NCBI RefSeq assembly: GCF_032854445.1
Contig: NC_088300.1
Span: forward strand, 44,943,682-45,007,681
Reading direction: 5' to 3'
From: Liolophura sinensis
Taxonomy: Eukaryota > Mollusca > Polyplacophora > Chitonida > Chitonidae
DNA: 64,000 nucleotides
Shown: piece by piece, positions 12,501 through 27,500 of the stretch
Layout of the letters: every line of letters begins with the position of its first letter
Position numbering within the stretch: position 1 is the stretch's first letter
Position numbers and translations under genes: made by a program
The notes under the pieces: model-generated
Told to the model about the DNA's origin: nothing
The model's database searches: none
Seen by the model: the letters and a program-made list of their open reading frames with translations, nothing else

Positions 12501-15500
12501 CAACAGCCGTTTATTTGACAACAGATCCGCACGTGGGAGAGCTCGTCAACCGCCATTTATTTGACAGCACACCCGCATGTAGGAGAGCTTGACAGCAACC
12601 GTTTATTTGACAACAGATCCACATGTAGGAGAGCTCGTCAACCGCCATTTATTTGACAGCACACCCGCATGTAGGAGAGCTTGACAGCAACCGTTTATTT
12701 GACAACAGATCCACATGTAGGAGAGCTTGGCAGCAGCCGTTTACTTAACAGCACACCTGCATGGAGGGGATCTTGGCAACAACCGTTTATTTGACAACAG
12801 ATCCGCATGCAGGAGAGCTTGGCAACAACCGTTTATTTGACAACAGATCTGCACGTGGGAGAGCTCGTCAACCGCCATTTATTTGACAGCACACCCGCAT
12901 GTAGGAGAGCTTGACAGCAACCGTTTATTTGACAACAGATCCGCATGTAGGAGAGCTTAGCAACAACCGTTTATTTGACAACAGATCTGCATTTAGGAGA
13001 GATTGGCAGAAGCCATTTATTTGACAACAGATCCGCATGTAGGAGAGATTGGCAGAAGCCATTTATTTGACAACAGATCCGCATGTAGGAGAGCCTGGCA
13101 GAAGCCATTTATTTGACAACAGATCCGCATGTAGGAGAGCCTGGCAGAAGCCATTTATTTGACAACAGATCCGCATGTAGGAGAGATTGGCAGAAGCCAT
13201 TTATTTGACAACAGATCCGCATGTAGGAGAGCCTGGCAGAAGCCATTTATTTGACAACAGATCCGCATGTAGGAGAGATTGGCAGAAGCCATTTATTTGA
13301 CAACAGATCCGCATGTAGGAGAGCTTGGCAACAGCCCTTTATTTGACAACACATCTGCATGTAGGAGAGATTGGCAACAGCCATTTGTTTGACAACAGAT
13401 CCACATGTAGGAGGGCTTGGCAGCAGCCGTTTATTTGACAACAGATCCGCACGTAGGAGAGCTCAACAACAGCCGTTTATTTGACAACAGACCCACATAG
13501 TTTGGGAAAGACCGAGTGAGTGAGTGAGTGTTTGGGGTTTAACGTCGTACTCAACAATTTTTCAGTCATATGACGACGAGGGAAAGACCGAACGTCCTAC
13601 GTCGCCGTCCTACATTCATTCGTCCATCCCACATGTGCACGAGTATGCATTCATGTAATTAACTCCTCCTATACAATAAGAAAGAGAAGATTCTGAAGCA
13701 TACAGATTTTGTAGCAGTCACTGTCAAGATGTGCTCGTTACCTTTAATTTATCTCCAAAATTATTTTGTTTAAGTTTTACTGATGATAATCAATCTGTAA
13801 AGAAACTGGGACAACCAACAAAAGGGTTGGCAGTCATATTGTTGTAAGGCCAAAATCGGATTCAGATCAAATTCATTGTAAGCGTTATAGTGATTTTCCT
13901 ATACCATACTCTCTCAATAACCTAAACCAGAGTATACTGTAAATTGTGATGTCGTTTTTATGTATCCAGTACCAGACTTCTCACCATGATCTTCTTCTCA
14001 CTTTTATGCTGGATCTTGACATTTTTTGCTTGACTGGGTTTCATTTGACTTTCATCCAATGAAATCTGTTAAGAGATAATCAAAAGTTTGTACACAAACG
14101 TACTGCCAGCTTCACTGTTGTGTACCAGAACATAAAACAGCAGTTCAGTAAAGTCTGCTGGTCAGAAGTGTATGCTTCATCTTAAAATAATAGGGTCGAC
14201 TGAATGACTGATTCACTGATTGATTGAATGGTGTTTAATGCTGTACTTGAGCATTTTTCACAGTATATGGCAGCAGTCTGGTTCATGGGCACACTCCTTA
14301 CAACACATGTGCCGCTCTCTAGGCTCACTTGACATCAATGCCTCCACTACACAAGCTTGACCTTTGGAGGCTGTGCAACGCGCTTAGGCTTCAGCGCTTA
14401 GCCTCACCACATGTGTCCTCGCACCAAACTATTTAATCAGCATTCATCAATAAAACTGTTTCATTTGTAGGTTAGACTTGTGTTGTGCTTACTTTAGACA
14501 AAGAAAATCTAAGTGCATCAATAATTAATAGAGACAAAGGTTGAGACAGAGCTTTTCTGACATTTCCTTTCTGATCACAGTGACCCCAGTGACCTCGGGG
14601 TTGTTCAAGATTGCGGTACAAAATTTACCAATGTTGGCAGTGATGTAAAGTGAAGGTAGAGATCATGGAGCAAGCTATTGTTTAAGGGTGGAGGAAATCG
14701 GAGTGCCCTGTGTAAACCACCACCACGAGAGAGTGAGAGCTGTGAGGATTCAAACACACGATTTTCACTGGTCAAGGCTCTGATGGCCGCTGCGAATTAG
14801 CACCTAAACCATCTACAAAAAGAGGAAAAGAGGAAAACTTTTCACAGAATAACCTAATCAGGGCTCAAAATGGGGGCCTGCGAATGGCAAAAATCAGGCT
14901 GAAAGGCCAACATAAAACTGACCTGCCAAAAAAAAACATCAACAAATAAAATCGCAGGCCAAGCATGAGATGTCAATGTATGGACAAATATAATTTCTGC
15001 TTTCTAATTAATGTCGGCGTGATAGTGATACAACGGATTTATTATTCACCGAAAAGGCAGGAAACACCCTTCGCAGCTGTTGCAAACCACAGAGAGATAT
15101 TACAAGAGATAACTCTGCGCTTACCGTACATTCTCAATAATTTCAGATGTATTTTTAGAAAACGCATACCATGATGTCTTGTAGGGGTGTTGTTTCAAGT
15201 CGTACACTCTGTGTGAAGAGTAGGGGATTACCAGTAGTTGATTAGTAATGGTAGTTCACATCTACATGTAAGTCATACCTCAGCTTGGCAAAACGGGTAG
15301 AGACACTCAGCTGGGTTTTGAAAATATTTAACTTGTGTGACTGGACGGCTGTTTTTCAATCACGCCAATGCCGTATAAAACTCTGCACACACTGGTAGAT
15401 CTATATACACTGCAAAATTGCAGAAAAACAGACGTTTCCGGAATTTTCGCTTGAAACACGTGGGTACATCGCAGTTGTGACATGTATTGATTAGCTGTGT

Positions 15501-18500
15501 TCAACTGAACATTGACCAATAAACTCTCTTGTTGGATAACATGATAAGTTGTCAAAACATGCGGTTCTCGAAATTTGAAAGCTAATTATCAGTCATTAAC
15601 AACAACTAGTGGCACTTACAACTTACAGGAAGACTATCTGAAAAAAATTAAGTTTATTTTAAACATCGTTGAGTAAACTGGCAAGCAGTAAAAGACTAAT
15701 TGAGCTCAAGCATGTAAATACATGTACATGTAACTGTGGAGAAACAACAACAGCGACAAGACTTAATACAAACCTTTCTTAAAAGAAAATTAAAGTTTGA
15801 CATACATACACAGCTACTTATTTCATGATAACCCCCAAGCCCATACTTATATCGGCCTTGATATGTGGTGTGGTATAATTTTATGTACATAAACCTACAT
15901 CAGAAAGGGATGCACGTTTCCAGGCATACCAGGCTTGGCCTACTGGCCGGTGTCCAGTTCCAATTGGTGTTAAACTCTGTACTGTATGATGCATATTTGT
16001 CCAAATCTGAGGAAATCTTGGTATGGAAGCTAATTAAACATTATTAGTTCACGTCCAATCTTCGGATTATTGATGTGGCCAGAGGCATCTGGTGTTGGCT
16101 ACTGCTGATCAAGCCCTGTTTAAAAGCTTTTATAGCCACATTAAAAACAAAACTTTATTCAAAAGTTTTTGCACAATAGGTATAGGTTCATTCATTAGCC
16201 ATTTTATGTACCTGTATGCCCGCTGATGATTTGAGAAAGCCCCTTAGAAATATATTTTCAGCGGGGTACATACAAGCTATGAATTTCTGTAATATTTTAA
16301 TCATGCTTTTTGTTGTGAGTTTGTTATCTGGTAGTAATTTGTAAAACCAGTACCTGTAGCGGGTGTTGTGCAAGGAGCCTTGATTTTGTAATGCACACAC
16401 ACGTTTATATTTCGTCTCACTAATGTTTAACTGAAGAGCTTGTCAAGATACTTGAGTTTAATTGAAGTCCGAATATATATTTTCTGTGAAATTACCTATG
16501 CCATCCATACCAATACATACTTCTCAGAGCTCAATATTCTCTAAAGGTCATCTGGTACATGTATCTGTGGGCTTTGAAGGCATTTGTATAGTGCCTAAAT
16601 TCCAGTTCTGTTAATTTAGTGACACATATGCATCAATGTACACTACTACTAACTTTTTCTTGACATGCCCGTGGTAATATGTTACAAGCTATCTTTTTAA
16701 CATTAACCTCAAAAAAAATTGCCCCCACCAACCCCAAACCTCACCCACCCACCTCATTGAGACTCAGCTCTCAAACTTATGTTATGTTCTTGCCAAAGTA
16801 GACATGTCGTCTGCAGTACATGGAGAGTCAAATTGGACAGGCGTGATTTATCGTCATGGGTGTTTTATCCACATATGCAAGGCAGTATTATTAGTTCAGT
16901 GATCAAACGGCAATCATCTATGTTCCATTCTTGTATGGAATTCAAGCCAATCCTGCGATAATAATGCCTAATGCGGTGAAGTGTTGAATGCTTCCCGGTA
17001 AATAATACCTCACAACTATGGATTTTAAATACTGGAAAGCATAGTTTGTAGAACACAACCTGAAAAACGACATGTTAAGTGTTTTGGGAAAAGAAACAGC
17101 AAAGATATAAATTTTCACTAGATTGATATGCCGATATCAATACTTTTATTTTTCTTTTTAATCAACCGCGGACAGCTGGCATAGTGATGTCACCAGTGGT
17201 CAATGCTTCCCGGGAGACTTCTCCGATCTACCGGCTTACTATCAATGTGTCTCAATTAGTGAGTGTCTGTAATTATTGAGAAGGTACGGTACGAACAAAA
17301 TTAACTTCTTTTGCTTGTGTGCGCTCAAATTGCGGCATGTACTTCCGTTTTGTCATTTAGGATTACTTGGTCCTGTTCGGTTAATTTCCATGTTTCACGT
17401 GGTTCCGAAATGCTAGTAGAAATGCTATTTCGATCAGCGAGAAGGAAATATTTCTGTGGATTGCAACAACATTTCAACTCGGGATTGGATTTATACTGGA
17501 TGAAGTGAAATAGGAATAGGTCCTATTCTCTCCTGCTTTAGAGTGAATTTAAAAGCCCACTTCGTTATGGGGAGACTGGATTTTGGAATTCAATGATTAA
17601 ACCTTGAGGCAGGCAATTAATTTAATTAAACTACTAAATTGGCAGGCAATGTTTAAAAATTGCAGGTCAACTGCTATTGTGCATGCAAAAACTTTATGAC
17701 TGGAAAAAAGTTGCAGGCCAAAGGAGATTGTCTCTATTCAAGCCCTGTTAATACTACACAGTAAATGTTGCTTTCATTCATTATATCCCAGAAATCTCAC
17801 CCTGATCTTCTTTTCACTGTTAGGTTCGACCTTGACATTTTTAGAATGACTGTGTTCAGCTTGGCTTTCATCCAATGGAATCTGTAAAGTGATAATTAAT
17901 GGCATTTACCCAATCCAATGCAAGTCCAGCTGAGTACATTGTTAAGAACTAAAATATAGAACGGTCAGTTGAACAGTGTAGTGTTTATGATCTCGTTTAA
18001 ACTGACCAGTACATGCCAGCAAATTACAACAACCATCACACCCTCTATATTATATACTCCGGGGGTCAAAATTCATAATAATTCACAATCTCAACCAGTA
18101 GTGACTTCACCCAACATGTTTTAAAGATTGAAAATGTTTTAGATTTCATTTGGAGACATTGTAAAACAACATGTAACTGGATAAAGTACAACAAACTATC
18201 ATTTATGTCTCTGAAATTCTGAATTTTTGCACAATTCAAATCATCTTATTGGTGACCTGGGGCCAATTCCACAAAGCCATTTCTGACGTAAGTCAAAATT
18301 GGAAATACAACAGTAAAGCTTATTTTTTTGGCTTTAGGTGTTAAATTTTTTTTTAAAATCTGCACACCAGCGCTACAAATTATACTTTAACATACACTAA
18401 AACAATAATATGATACTTTTAACACAAAGTGTAGATGCTGCGTGAGTGATGCCAGAATATATTCTTTTATTATAACATAATACTGTGTCATATTCAACAT

Positions 18501-21500
18501 ACTATCCTGTCTAGTCTAATACAAACTTTAAATTGATTCAACGAATTGAGTATGTGTGTTGAACAGATTAATGCAGAATGCATTCTTTAACATCACTCAG
18601 ACAACAGACTTTTCTGTTAAATTTAACAAACTGTGTATAAGTAATTTTTTCATTATCAACAGTCATGTTGCAACCGTGATACTATGGCCTTTCTGAAAAA
18701 GTTTAAAATGACTTGGCTATATTATACGTCATAGACTAAATGTGTAAATGTGTGTTAGCATGGATGTTATTCAGATTGCTAACCTTGTAATAGGCGCTTT
18801 TCTTATTGCTGTACTAATAAATCATGTTCAAGGGTTAAAAGGCAAAACCAACGAATTTCGAGTTTCAGTTTTAAGATACTATTTTTGGTACAAAAAATTG
18901 ATCAGTGTGAATCAAATTTTTGCCATTATTTATTTAAAGAATATGCAAAATACTTATCTTTTTTCAAAATATCAGCCTTGTCTGTGCAATTATTACCACT
19001 CAAAACAAAAAATTTCCTAAAAGTTTTAAAGAGAGCACGTCGCATTACAACATTTTCAAACTCAAGAACCATCTAACTTTATCACCATAAATATTGCATG
19101 TACAAGTCTGATATTTACTGAGAGGCAATAGTCTGAGCTATTCTGGGTAAATACAGGAAACTTTGATTTGATAAGAGACTATGGATTTTTTAAGAAAAAA
19201 TATTCAGTATGGCCTGTTTCATATATGTCTTCTTGTGGCGGGGTGGATCCATGCCCTCAAAGTACTGCCGCCACTGAAGTATCATACCGTGGACATGAGG
19301 CATAAGACCCCACCCAGTCAAATTACCCTGACATATGGCCAACCCCTTCTGTTTTCTGGCTCCAACCTCTCAGTGCTGAGCGCTAAGCGAGCCAGCAACA
19401 AGTACCATTTCTAAAGTCTTGACTAAAGTATGATCCAACTCGATCGAGTTTGATCCCAGGTCTCCATATCTTGTGGCAGAAGCTCTACCCATAATAATTA
19501 TAGGCCACTGAAGTGTTAGTGCCCGGACCAATGTGCTAGCTGGTAAAGAGCTAAGGAGTACACGTGGATGTAGGCAGTGTAGGTGAAGTTGGTTATGAAA
19601 TGACTGTGTAAATCGAATATTGTTTACTGTTGAAAACAGCTCCTTTGCAATAGAAAACATAACAATTTTCGTATATTTTATGTTAACTGATTCAAGTTAC
19701 ACAGAACTTATCACTGAATATGTGATTACAATTAAAAAAAAAAATAGTCCACATGTATGGCAAAAAACATTTAGGATAAATTAGACTAAGGTAAGCCCCA
19801 GCATTTTTGTAAACAAATAAGCTTTGGCCATGATCATATCGTTAAAAGAGGCGAGTCGGTGTGAAAAAGTCAATGGCAGTCTGGACCTTGCATCTAGGCT
19901 CCAACACAGGAGAATGAGTATACGTATGCTTGATGTTTAATGTCGTACTCAAGAGAATAAAGAACAGACAATAAATGCTGTAACATTGCACAATACTTCA
20001 CATACTCCCAGATAATAGGCTTCCACATTAACATATTTTGTCTGCCAGAGGCCAACAGATAGTTGTGGGTTTCCCCTGGGCTCTGCCTGGTTTCCTCCCA
20101 CCATAATGCTGGCCACCAATGTATAAGTGAAATATTCTAGAGTACAGCGTAAAAAACCCATCAAACAAATAAATAAATAAATAAACTTTAATGTATTTCT
20201 GAAAGCTAAGCTGGGAAAAATGAAACAAATCTCAGATTTAGATTTACGGCCGTTCAGTTACTCTAATCTACATGTACCCTGTAACCAAATGGGTACACTA
20301 CAGCCTACAAGCTAACATAATCCTATAACCTACAAATATGCTACAGGTGTGAGGTCATTTCAAGCCCTGCTTGATAATCACACAGCATAGCAGCATCCAT
20401 TAGCTATGGTTACATATACAGTCAAAGTCCTGTTTTGTTCCATAAGCTTACCCTGAACACCTATGTACTTTATTATGCTACTGCTGGGCACTAAATAATT
20501 TCTCTGTCCGTAGTCATAGTCGTCTCAGCTATCAATTCCAGTTTGGTGTTCCCATGTGTGATTACTACTAAATCGACACAAGCATGAATCTGGTGGAAAT
20601 TCGATAAACTCCAACCGCCATGTTTGTACGTTGAAATCAGTATTATGTTGTTGTTGTACAGCAAACGTACAACAGGCGGCACAAAAATTAATTGTTAGTT
20701 AGTCGATTATATTACATTTAAATATAATATCTATAGGTGCAATCCTTATATTTATGACAAAATATTTAAAACCAACTAACACCCAGTCAGTATTCGTTGG
20801 TCGTGGGAGTCAAATGGTGTAATGGCTGTGGTCCAGAAGTCAGAGTAGATTACTTCTACGTTGTGGTCGGTGGCGGGACACTTTGAAAAGATAACGACTG
20901 ATTTCTTAGGGAATAAAACTGAAGTTGAGAAGCTTTTTTTTCTGATTTAATAGCTTTGTTTAAGAATCGGTCAAAATGTAGTTTCCAGCCTTTATTTTTA
21001 TCACCCTTGTAAAAAAAATACATGGTGGATCCCCTTTTAACAATTTCGACTTTGGCCTGTTTGGGAGATGTTTGCCTGTGTGAAGCCTAGTTACGACTCG
21101 ATTAAGTAAGAGGTATCTTTTGAACCAATCATTCATTTATAACTTCTGCCAAGTTTTTGTTTTAATACCAGATGATATAAATTAATCAAACACTACATCT
21201 CAGAAGTTTTGTGTGAAAAGTATTAACCATGTACTAGGAGCACACCATGATGCATGTGTTTGATATATAGGTCGGTCAGGGAACATTTTCCCGCGCGATG
21301 CTGGCTTGAAATTGAATGAATCATAAATGAGTGCTAGACGAAGGAACATATCATTGAACAGAATATATACTGAGAGATTTCAAACAGTCTTACCTTTATA
21401 TTCTTCTTTGGAAGGAAAACATATCGGTACGTAAAAGAGAGCAGCGTTCCTAGCACTAGGACTGTGATAATTCCACATGCCTTCGGACTCAAGAATTTCA

Positions 21501-24500
21501 TGGCGCTGTACTTGAATGCCGCGAAAGAGTGAACATGTGATAGTAAATAAGATGGATGCGGTTATTATTTTCTGTCGTAGACTAAGGAGGACAAATTGTT
21601 TTAACCACGTACGATATATTGAGTCTTATCTACACTTTCACGCCCGTGCGAAACAGGGCCCAGATTCACAAAGCCGCGTACGACATTTTTTATCGTACAT
21701 TTGTCGAACGATATTTTGTACGCAAAAAAAATTGATATTCACGAAGCTTTTTGTCGTAGAAATTCTCGTACCTCCACGACAGCCTTGGAGGTACGAGGTT
21801 TACGAGAAAAATGGAGTTACTTGTGGCCGCCCAGCTGGTGGACAGAAGTCTCAGAAATCAGAGTTTTTCGAGATAGAACTTCTCCCGTTGACACTTTGAG
21901 TGACGCCGAACATGTAAGGAGATACCGAATCGATCGGGAAAAGCTTACGAAGCTAATGGAAGTGTTGATACCCGCTCTGAAAAGGGAAACGAAACGCTCG
22001 AACGCCCTTACCCCAGAAACTCTTGTCTTCACAACATTAAGATTTTTAGCTTCGGGTTCATCCCAGTCTTTAACTGGCGACTTCCATGCTATTGGCATTT
22101 CCTCCACCTCCAGGGCAATAAAAAAAGTCACAGAAGCTGCATATATTTCGATGTCAGCTGATCCGTTGTTGTTGTTGTTGAAGTTTCCTAGTACTCGAGC
22201 AGAATTAACAAAACGTGCCGAGGACTTCGATTTAATCCGCCAATTTCCAGAGACCATTGGATGTCTCGACAGCACACAGATTGCAATCAAGTCACCTTCC
22301 TTCAATTAGCATGTGTTTGTCTGTAGGAAGGGCTTCCATTCTCTCAATGTTCAAGCCATATGCGATGCTAAACCACGGTAAGTTAAACAAACTTTGTGGA
22401 GTGAACACAAATGGAGTCAACTTTACATATGCAATAGTAATGCTAGGCCAAATTAAAAAGTTGTTTGTTTAAATGCACTCCTGTTTTGGAACTGAATTTG
22501 GCTCATTTTAAATTTAGTTTTCTTCATATCTTATGGGGTATTACATATGACACATATCAGTAATTCCTGAACTAATGACATGGTTTTCTATTAATTTTTA
22601 AGTAAGCTATAATACATGTATGTATGTAGGTTGTATATATATTATTGAATAATATCCCAACTGCAGAAGGCTTCTTAAAAACGGAGAGAAAATATTTGGG
22701 GGGTAAAAGTCCATATTAATTTGAATAATTTTAATTTCAAAATGTTTTCTCTACAAATCATCCTAAAGTCGTAATTCAGTAAGCATTGATCATGTGTAAA
22801 CTTTACCAACATAAACAATTTGAAATAAAATTGAAGTGCAAGTGCAAGTGCATGCTTGAAGTTGCCTCTTCCTGTGGGAAAAGGTTTTGGAAATAGAGTG
22901 ATGAATGAACTGTTATATGATACTGCCACAGGGATATTAAGCCATTATCATTCATTTATGTATAATTATGTTTATTATTTACTTATCAGTTTGGTGTGAA
23001 ATTTCTCAAAAGACGCAGGTTAGTGCAAAGTCTCATTTGTCACTTTTTGATAGAAAATTCTACATGTTATTAATCTGTTATTTCAGTTTCACTGATGTGG
23101 TGGCAAGGTTTCCGGGATCCTCCCATGACAGCTTTGTACGGAGGACGTGCAGAATATATGCAGCATTTGAAAATGGACTGTTTGATGACTTTGTCCTGCT
23201 GGGAGACTCAGGATACCCTCTTAAGAGATGGCTGATGGTTACGTTTTTAAACCCCATCACCAACGCTGAAAAGCATTACAACCCTTAAAAACCACCAGAT
23301 GTACCATGGAAAGGGCTTTTGGGGTCCTCTAGTCAAGATTTAGGTAAATCTGTTCTTCTTTCCACAAATTTTGCCTAAACAGGTCAGGCGATGAATTGCT
23401 GGCAAAGGAAAAACAGGCAATTGTTTATTAAATGTTGCTAAATTATTATTATTACAGGTACTTTTGTCTATTTCTTCTGAAAATGGCATTGGAAGTATAT
23501 TCACAATTTAGCATTAGGTATTCGGCTGCCATGCTATCTCTAAAACTTTACAATTCCTATTTCTGACCTCAACTTAGCATTCCAACGTGATACATTTCAG
23601 CGGAAGCTTAAATATCATTTATGAAAATAATCTCAATAGACAAAAGAAATGTAGACAGGAATAGGTATATCATGGAACAAAGTGAAATATTGGGTTGACG
23701 AACAATGCACTAAAAGCACCTAAAATGATTGTGAATATAGTTCATTCTGAAACCTATTTGTTTTGCATTCATAGCAAGTTGGCTTTATTCCTGATAAAAA
23801 AAAATGTTTAGCCTTGATGAAACCAGTCTAAAAACACTGACTACCAAATTTCTTATACATTTTATTTTCAGATGCCTTCATCATAAGTCTGGTGGGTGTC
23901 TAATGTATACTCCGCAAAAGTGCATCAGTATTATTATGGCTTGCTTCAAGCTCCGTAACTTGTGCATAAACCGAGGTCTGCCACAGCCAGAGATAGAACC
24001 AGACGATGATGTGGACACGCTTGTCTACAATGGCCCAGTCACAGATGGCACCACCAGAACCCCTTGATTGTGACCAACAAATTTGGAAATTGGTAACGAT
24101 TGTCAACAGCTCCCTTAATTTATGCCATTTTTATTCATCCCCGACATTAGGTGGAGCATATTATGTTATAGTGATTTTGTCTGTCTGTCCATCTGTATTT
24201 ATGCCGCGACTCCAACAGCAGAGAGGGTTTTTTTTGGTAGATACATTGATACAAAGATGACAATGTGTCTCAACTTACATTTGTTCACTTCTGCAGTCGT
24301 TATGATAACTACATAGCCATTTGCCTTACATATACTATATAAATATATATGATTTTGTGCCCGGCCATAACTCAACTGTTTTCTGGGTAGAGTTTTCATT
24401 TTTGGTGGACAGGCATACGTAAACAGATGATGTGTCGCTACTCACATTTGTCCATTTTCTTTATAATTATATACTACATAAATACAAATGATTTCGAGGT

Positions 24501-27500
24501 AAGCCGTTTTCCGCATAAAGTTTTCATTTTTGGTGGACACATTTGTCCTTATGATAACCACATACCTATCATCAACACCCAATTTTTGTTATGTGAAACA
24601 TTTTTATAAATAAAACTGCCATTTTTAACAGTGAATTCTTTCATATGTCCTGGGTCGTTTACTGTCCAAGCTGTCTTCTAGTCCATAACCACCCAGTTCA
24701 CATGTTCAGTCTAGTGTCATCCTGTTTGGCTCCGACTTTAATCCAGGGAGTTAATACCCTATCTGGCTAAGCAGTGGTTTCCTCTAAGGCACTTCACATG
24801 TGCCTACCATCATTCAACCTAACCACCATCATAAAATGAAAATATCCTTGAGAACATAAATTTGAACAATACATGCTTCAGTTCAGAGAATTCTTTTTTG
24901 TTGAATGATGTATTCTAAATGCTATGAAATGTTTGTCAAATTTTATACTTTGGGGATTAAATTGGAAAATTGGCATCAATCATTTTGGGATAGATCGTGG
25001 AGCCTAACAGGTTTCTGTTGAGACCACACACCTTGGTTTACTCTGGCTGGAACAATGCTGAATAAGGTGTCAAACCTACAATCAAACTATATATATCGAG
25101 TAGTTATTAGAAAATAGCTCAGGTAGTAAAGTTGAAGAAATCAGACAGAACTACCAATTAGACACTCATCAAAGCAACATTTATACAATATATTTAACAG
25201 CAAATTGAATTAGTTTACAGACAATGATAGAAAAAAGAATTATACATGCAATAAAAAGATATGAGCACAATCATCTCTAAATACAATTTTAAAACATATT
25301 AAAGCTACTTGCATCGCAAATCCTTCCGGACAGGGCAAATGTTTGAAATGGAACAAATTAATTGCATTACAAAAAAAAAAATAACTACTGTAAAACAGAT
25401 AACCCTGCCATATCCCATGTTGTCCTTTCTCCTTCCAATGTTAGCCTTTCTTTCTTCACATTTAACCTTTCAGTCTCCATACACAACCAGTCACTCCACA
25501 TTTGCCGGTCATACAAATACCTTTCTTGCTCAACAGCTTATCTCTCACACTCAACACTCAGTCTCTCTGTCTCCACACAAAGTCTGTCTTCTACTTTCAT
25601 CAACTCTCCTCTCCATCTTCCTTTTGTTGTTTCCTTTGCATCTGCTGAAAAAAAATTATTCATTTATTTGATTGGTGTTTTATACTGTATTCAAGAATAT
25701 TTCACCAATAAGACAGTGGCCAGCATTATGGTCAGAGAAAACCAGGTAGAGCCCAGGGGAACTGATAAACAGAACAAACATTCATGTACAATAGTGGTTT
25801 CAACGGGATACCATCTACATGTATTTATCAACATGAGATTAGTCTTGTTGTCAACTCTTGTTGGTTACTATTTATAATCATAGCTATTTATACCCACCAG
25901 CCAATTCTGGGTCAGCCCTGGAGCATAACAGACCCAAGCCTCAACCAAACCTAATTCTTATCTTTCCATCATTAAAAACTTGGATTCACTTTCTCAAAGC
26001 TGTTGTGCAGAGGTCCATGTACTTTGTCTGTTGAACAGATAGCAGGTCTTACTGCAATTAGACTGTTGAAATTGAGTGACCGAAAGATCCAAGGAAGCTG
26101 AAGGCTCTGCAGCATTGTGGCTTTCTGTCTCTCCAGAAGAGCCTGCAAAAAGTATTTAATAGTCTGTTAAAATGGAAAAGATTTTCTGATCAGTTGACAC
26201 ATATACTTCAACTTACAAACTGTAAGCTTACGCATCTGATAATAAATGATTTAAGACTTGTAAGAATAAAGGAGATACAAAATTGTGAAAGCTGTTGCCA
26301 GAAAATGATTCTATCATACTTCCCGTAACATTTGACTGCAAAGTTAACATGATACAATTCCGTGGTGTCCTACTTCATGGTGTCCATTTTCATCATCTTA
26401 AAATGAGTTGTCCCTCACTGGCTGACAGTGGATATAGGGTTTCCTGTGGTAATCCCTTCGGTTTGGTCACGCTTGAATACATCTGCTAGGCCTAAACTTC
26501 AGCTTTGCCTAGGTATAGCCTGGACTTTCTCTCACACCAGCCTGTCTGAATCGAATACGTATCTCTTTTAAGGTTCAGTTTAAAATCAACACTTATCAGG
26601 TACATATAATATACACTTTGCCAACTTCCTTTCAAGGTTTTACTCAGTGATAAAAACTTACATTCCACAACAGCTTCTTCAGGAAGTGTTTCCTCAAGCA
26701 CGTCAGTAGCACCTGTGAATGACCCTGGGAGATCTGAATAAGAAGAAATATCTACATTAAATGGGTCTGCATACAAAAGCTAATTTTTTTCACTATGCAA
26801 TGTATTAACTGCCAGTTTAATCCAATTATAATTTAATTATTATGTCAGAAATTTGGATGCTATAAAATATAGCATTGCCATATCACAGCAGAGTAAGAAA
26901 CGAAAACCATCACAGTCAGATTTTTAAAAAATATGCCACGTGCCAACACTAACTGATTAATTTACTTGCCATTAAAACTACATATACAATTAATAAACAT
27001 ATACCACATGTATCAACTCCGCCTTGTACGCCATCAATGGAATCTTTTGGAACCGAAGTCAAAGCCTATGACCAAACAGAAAAATGAAGTGTGCACTGAA
27101 AATGTTTTAATTTACAGCGTATGTGATGACTTACTACAAGTACTTGAGTATGACATGTTAATTGTAGCTGTGTGTGTGTACATGTATGCGTGAGGGGGAG
27201 GGGATGGTGGGTGGAGAAACACCATTATGTGGATGCACCATCAGTTATCCCAATGAACACAGTTCTACTCCCCTTGAGCTCCAAAACAGCAACATCAAAA
27301 GTGAATTTAAAATATCCCCCATAAAAACCTTTTCCATTTTCATAAAGTAAGTCTAAGGTGGATTCATGGTTCCAAGGCCATCTTAATGTCACAAAATGTC
27401 CATTAACTAATACATATTTCTAATTTGTGTACGAATGCCTTATTTACCATTTCCACGGTGACATCAATGTCAGGCTTGGAGGCAGGCCCTCCTCCAGTCC

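Noticed and set aside
11040-13500. CRISPR-like regular array
   Set aside because: Units abut with no unique spacers, the host is a eukaryote, and period and drift fit a minisatellite.
21516-21899. 127-codon plus-strand frame covering the start of the transposase
   Set aside because: Alternative frame crossing the element boundary; the recognisable transposase residues are in another frame.
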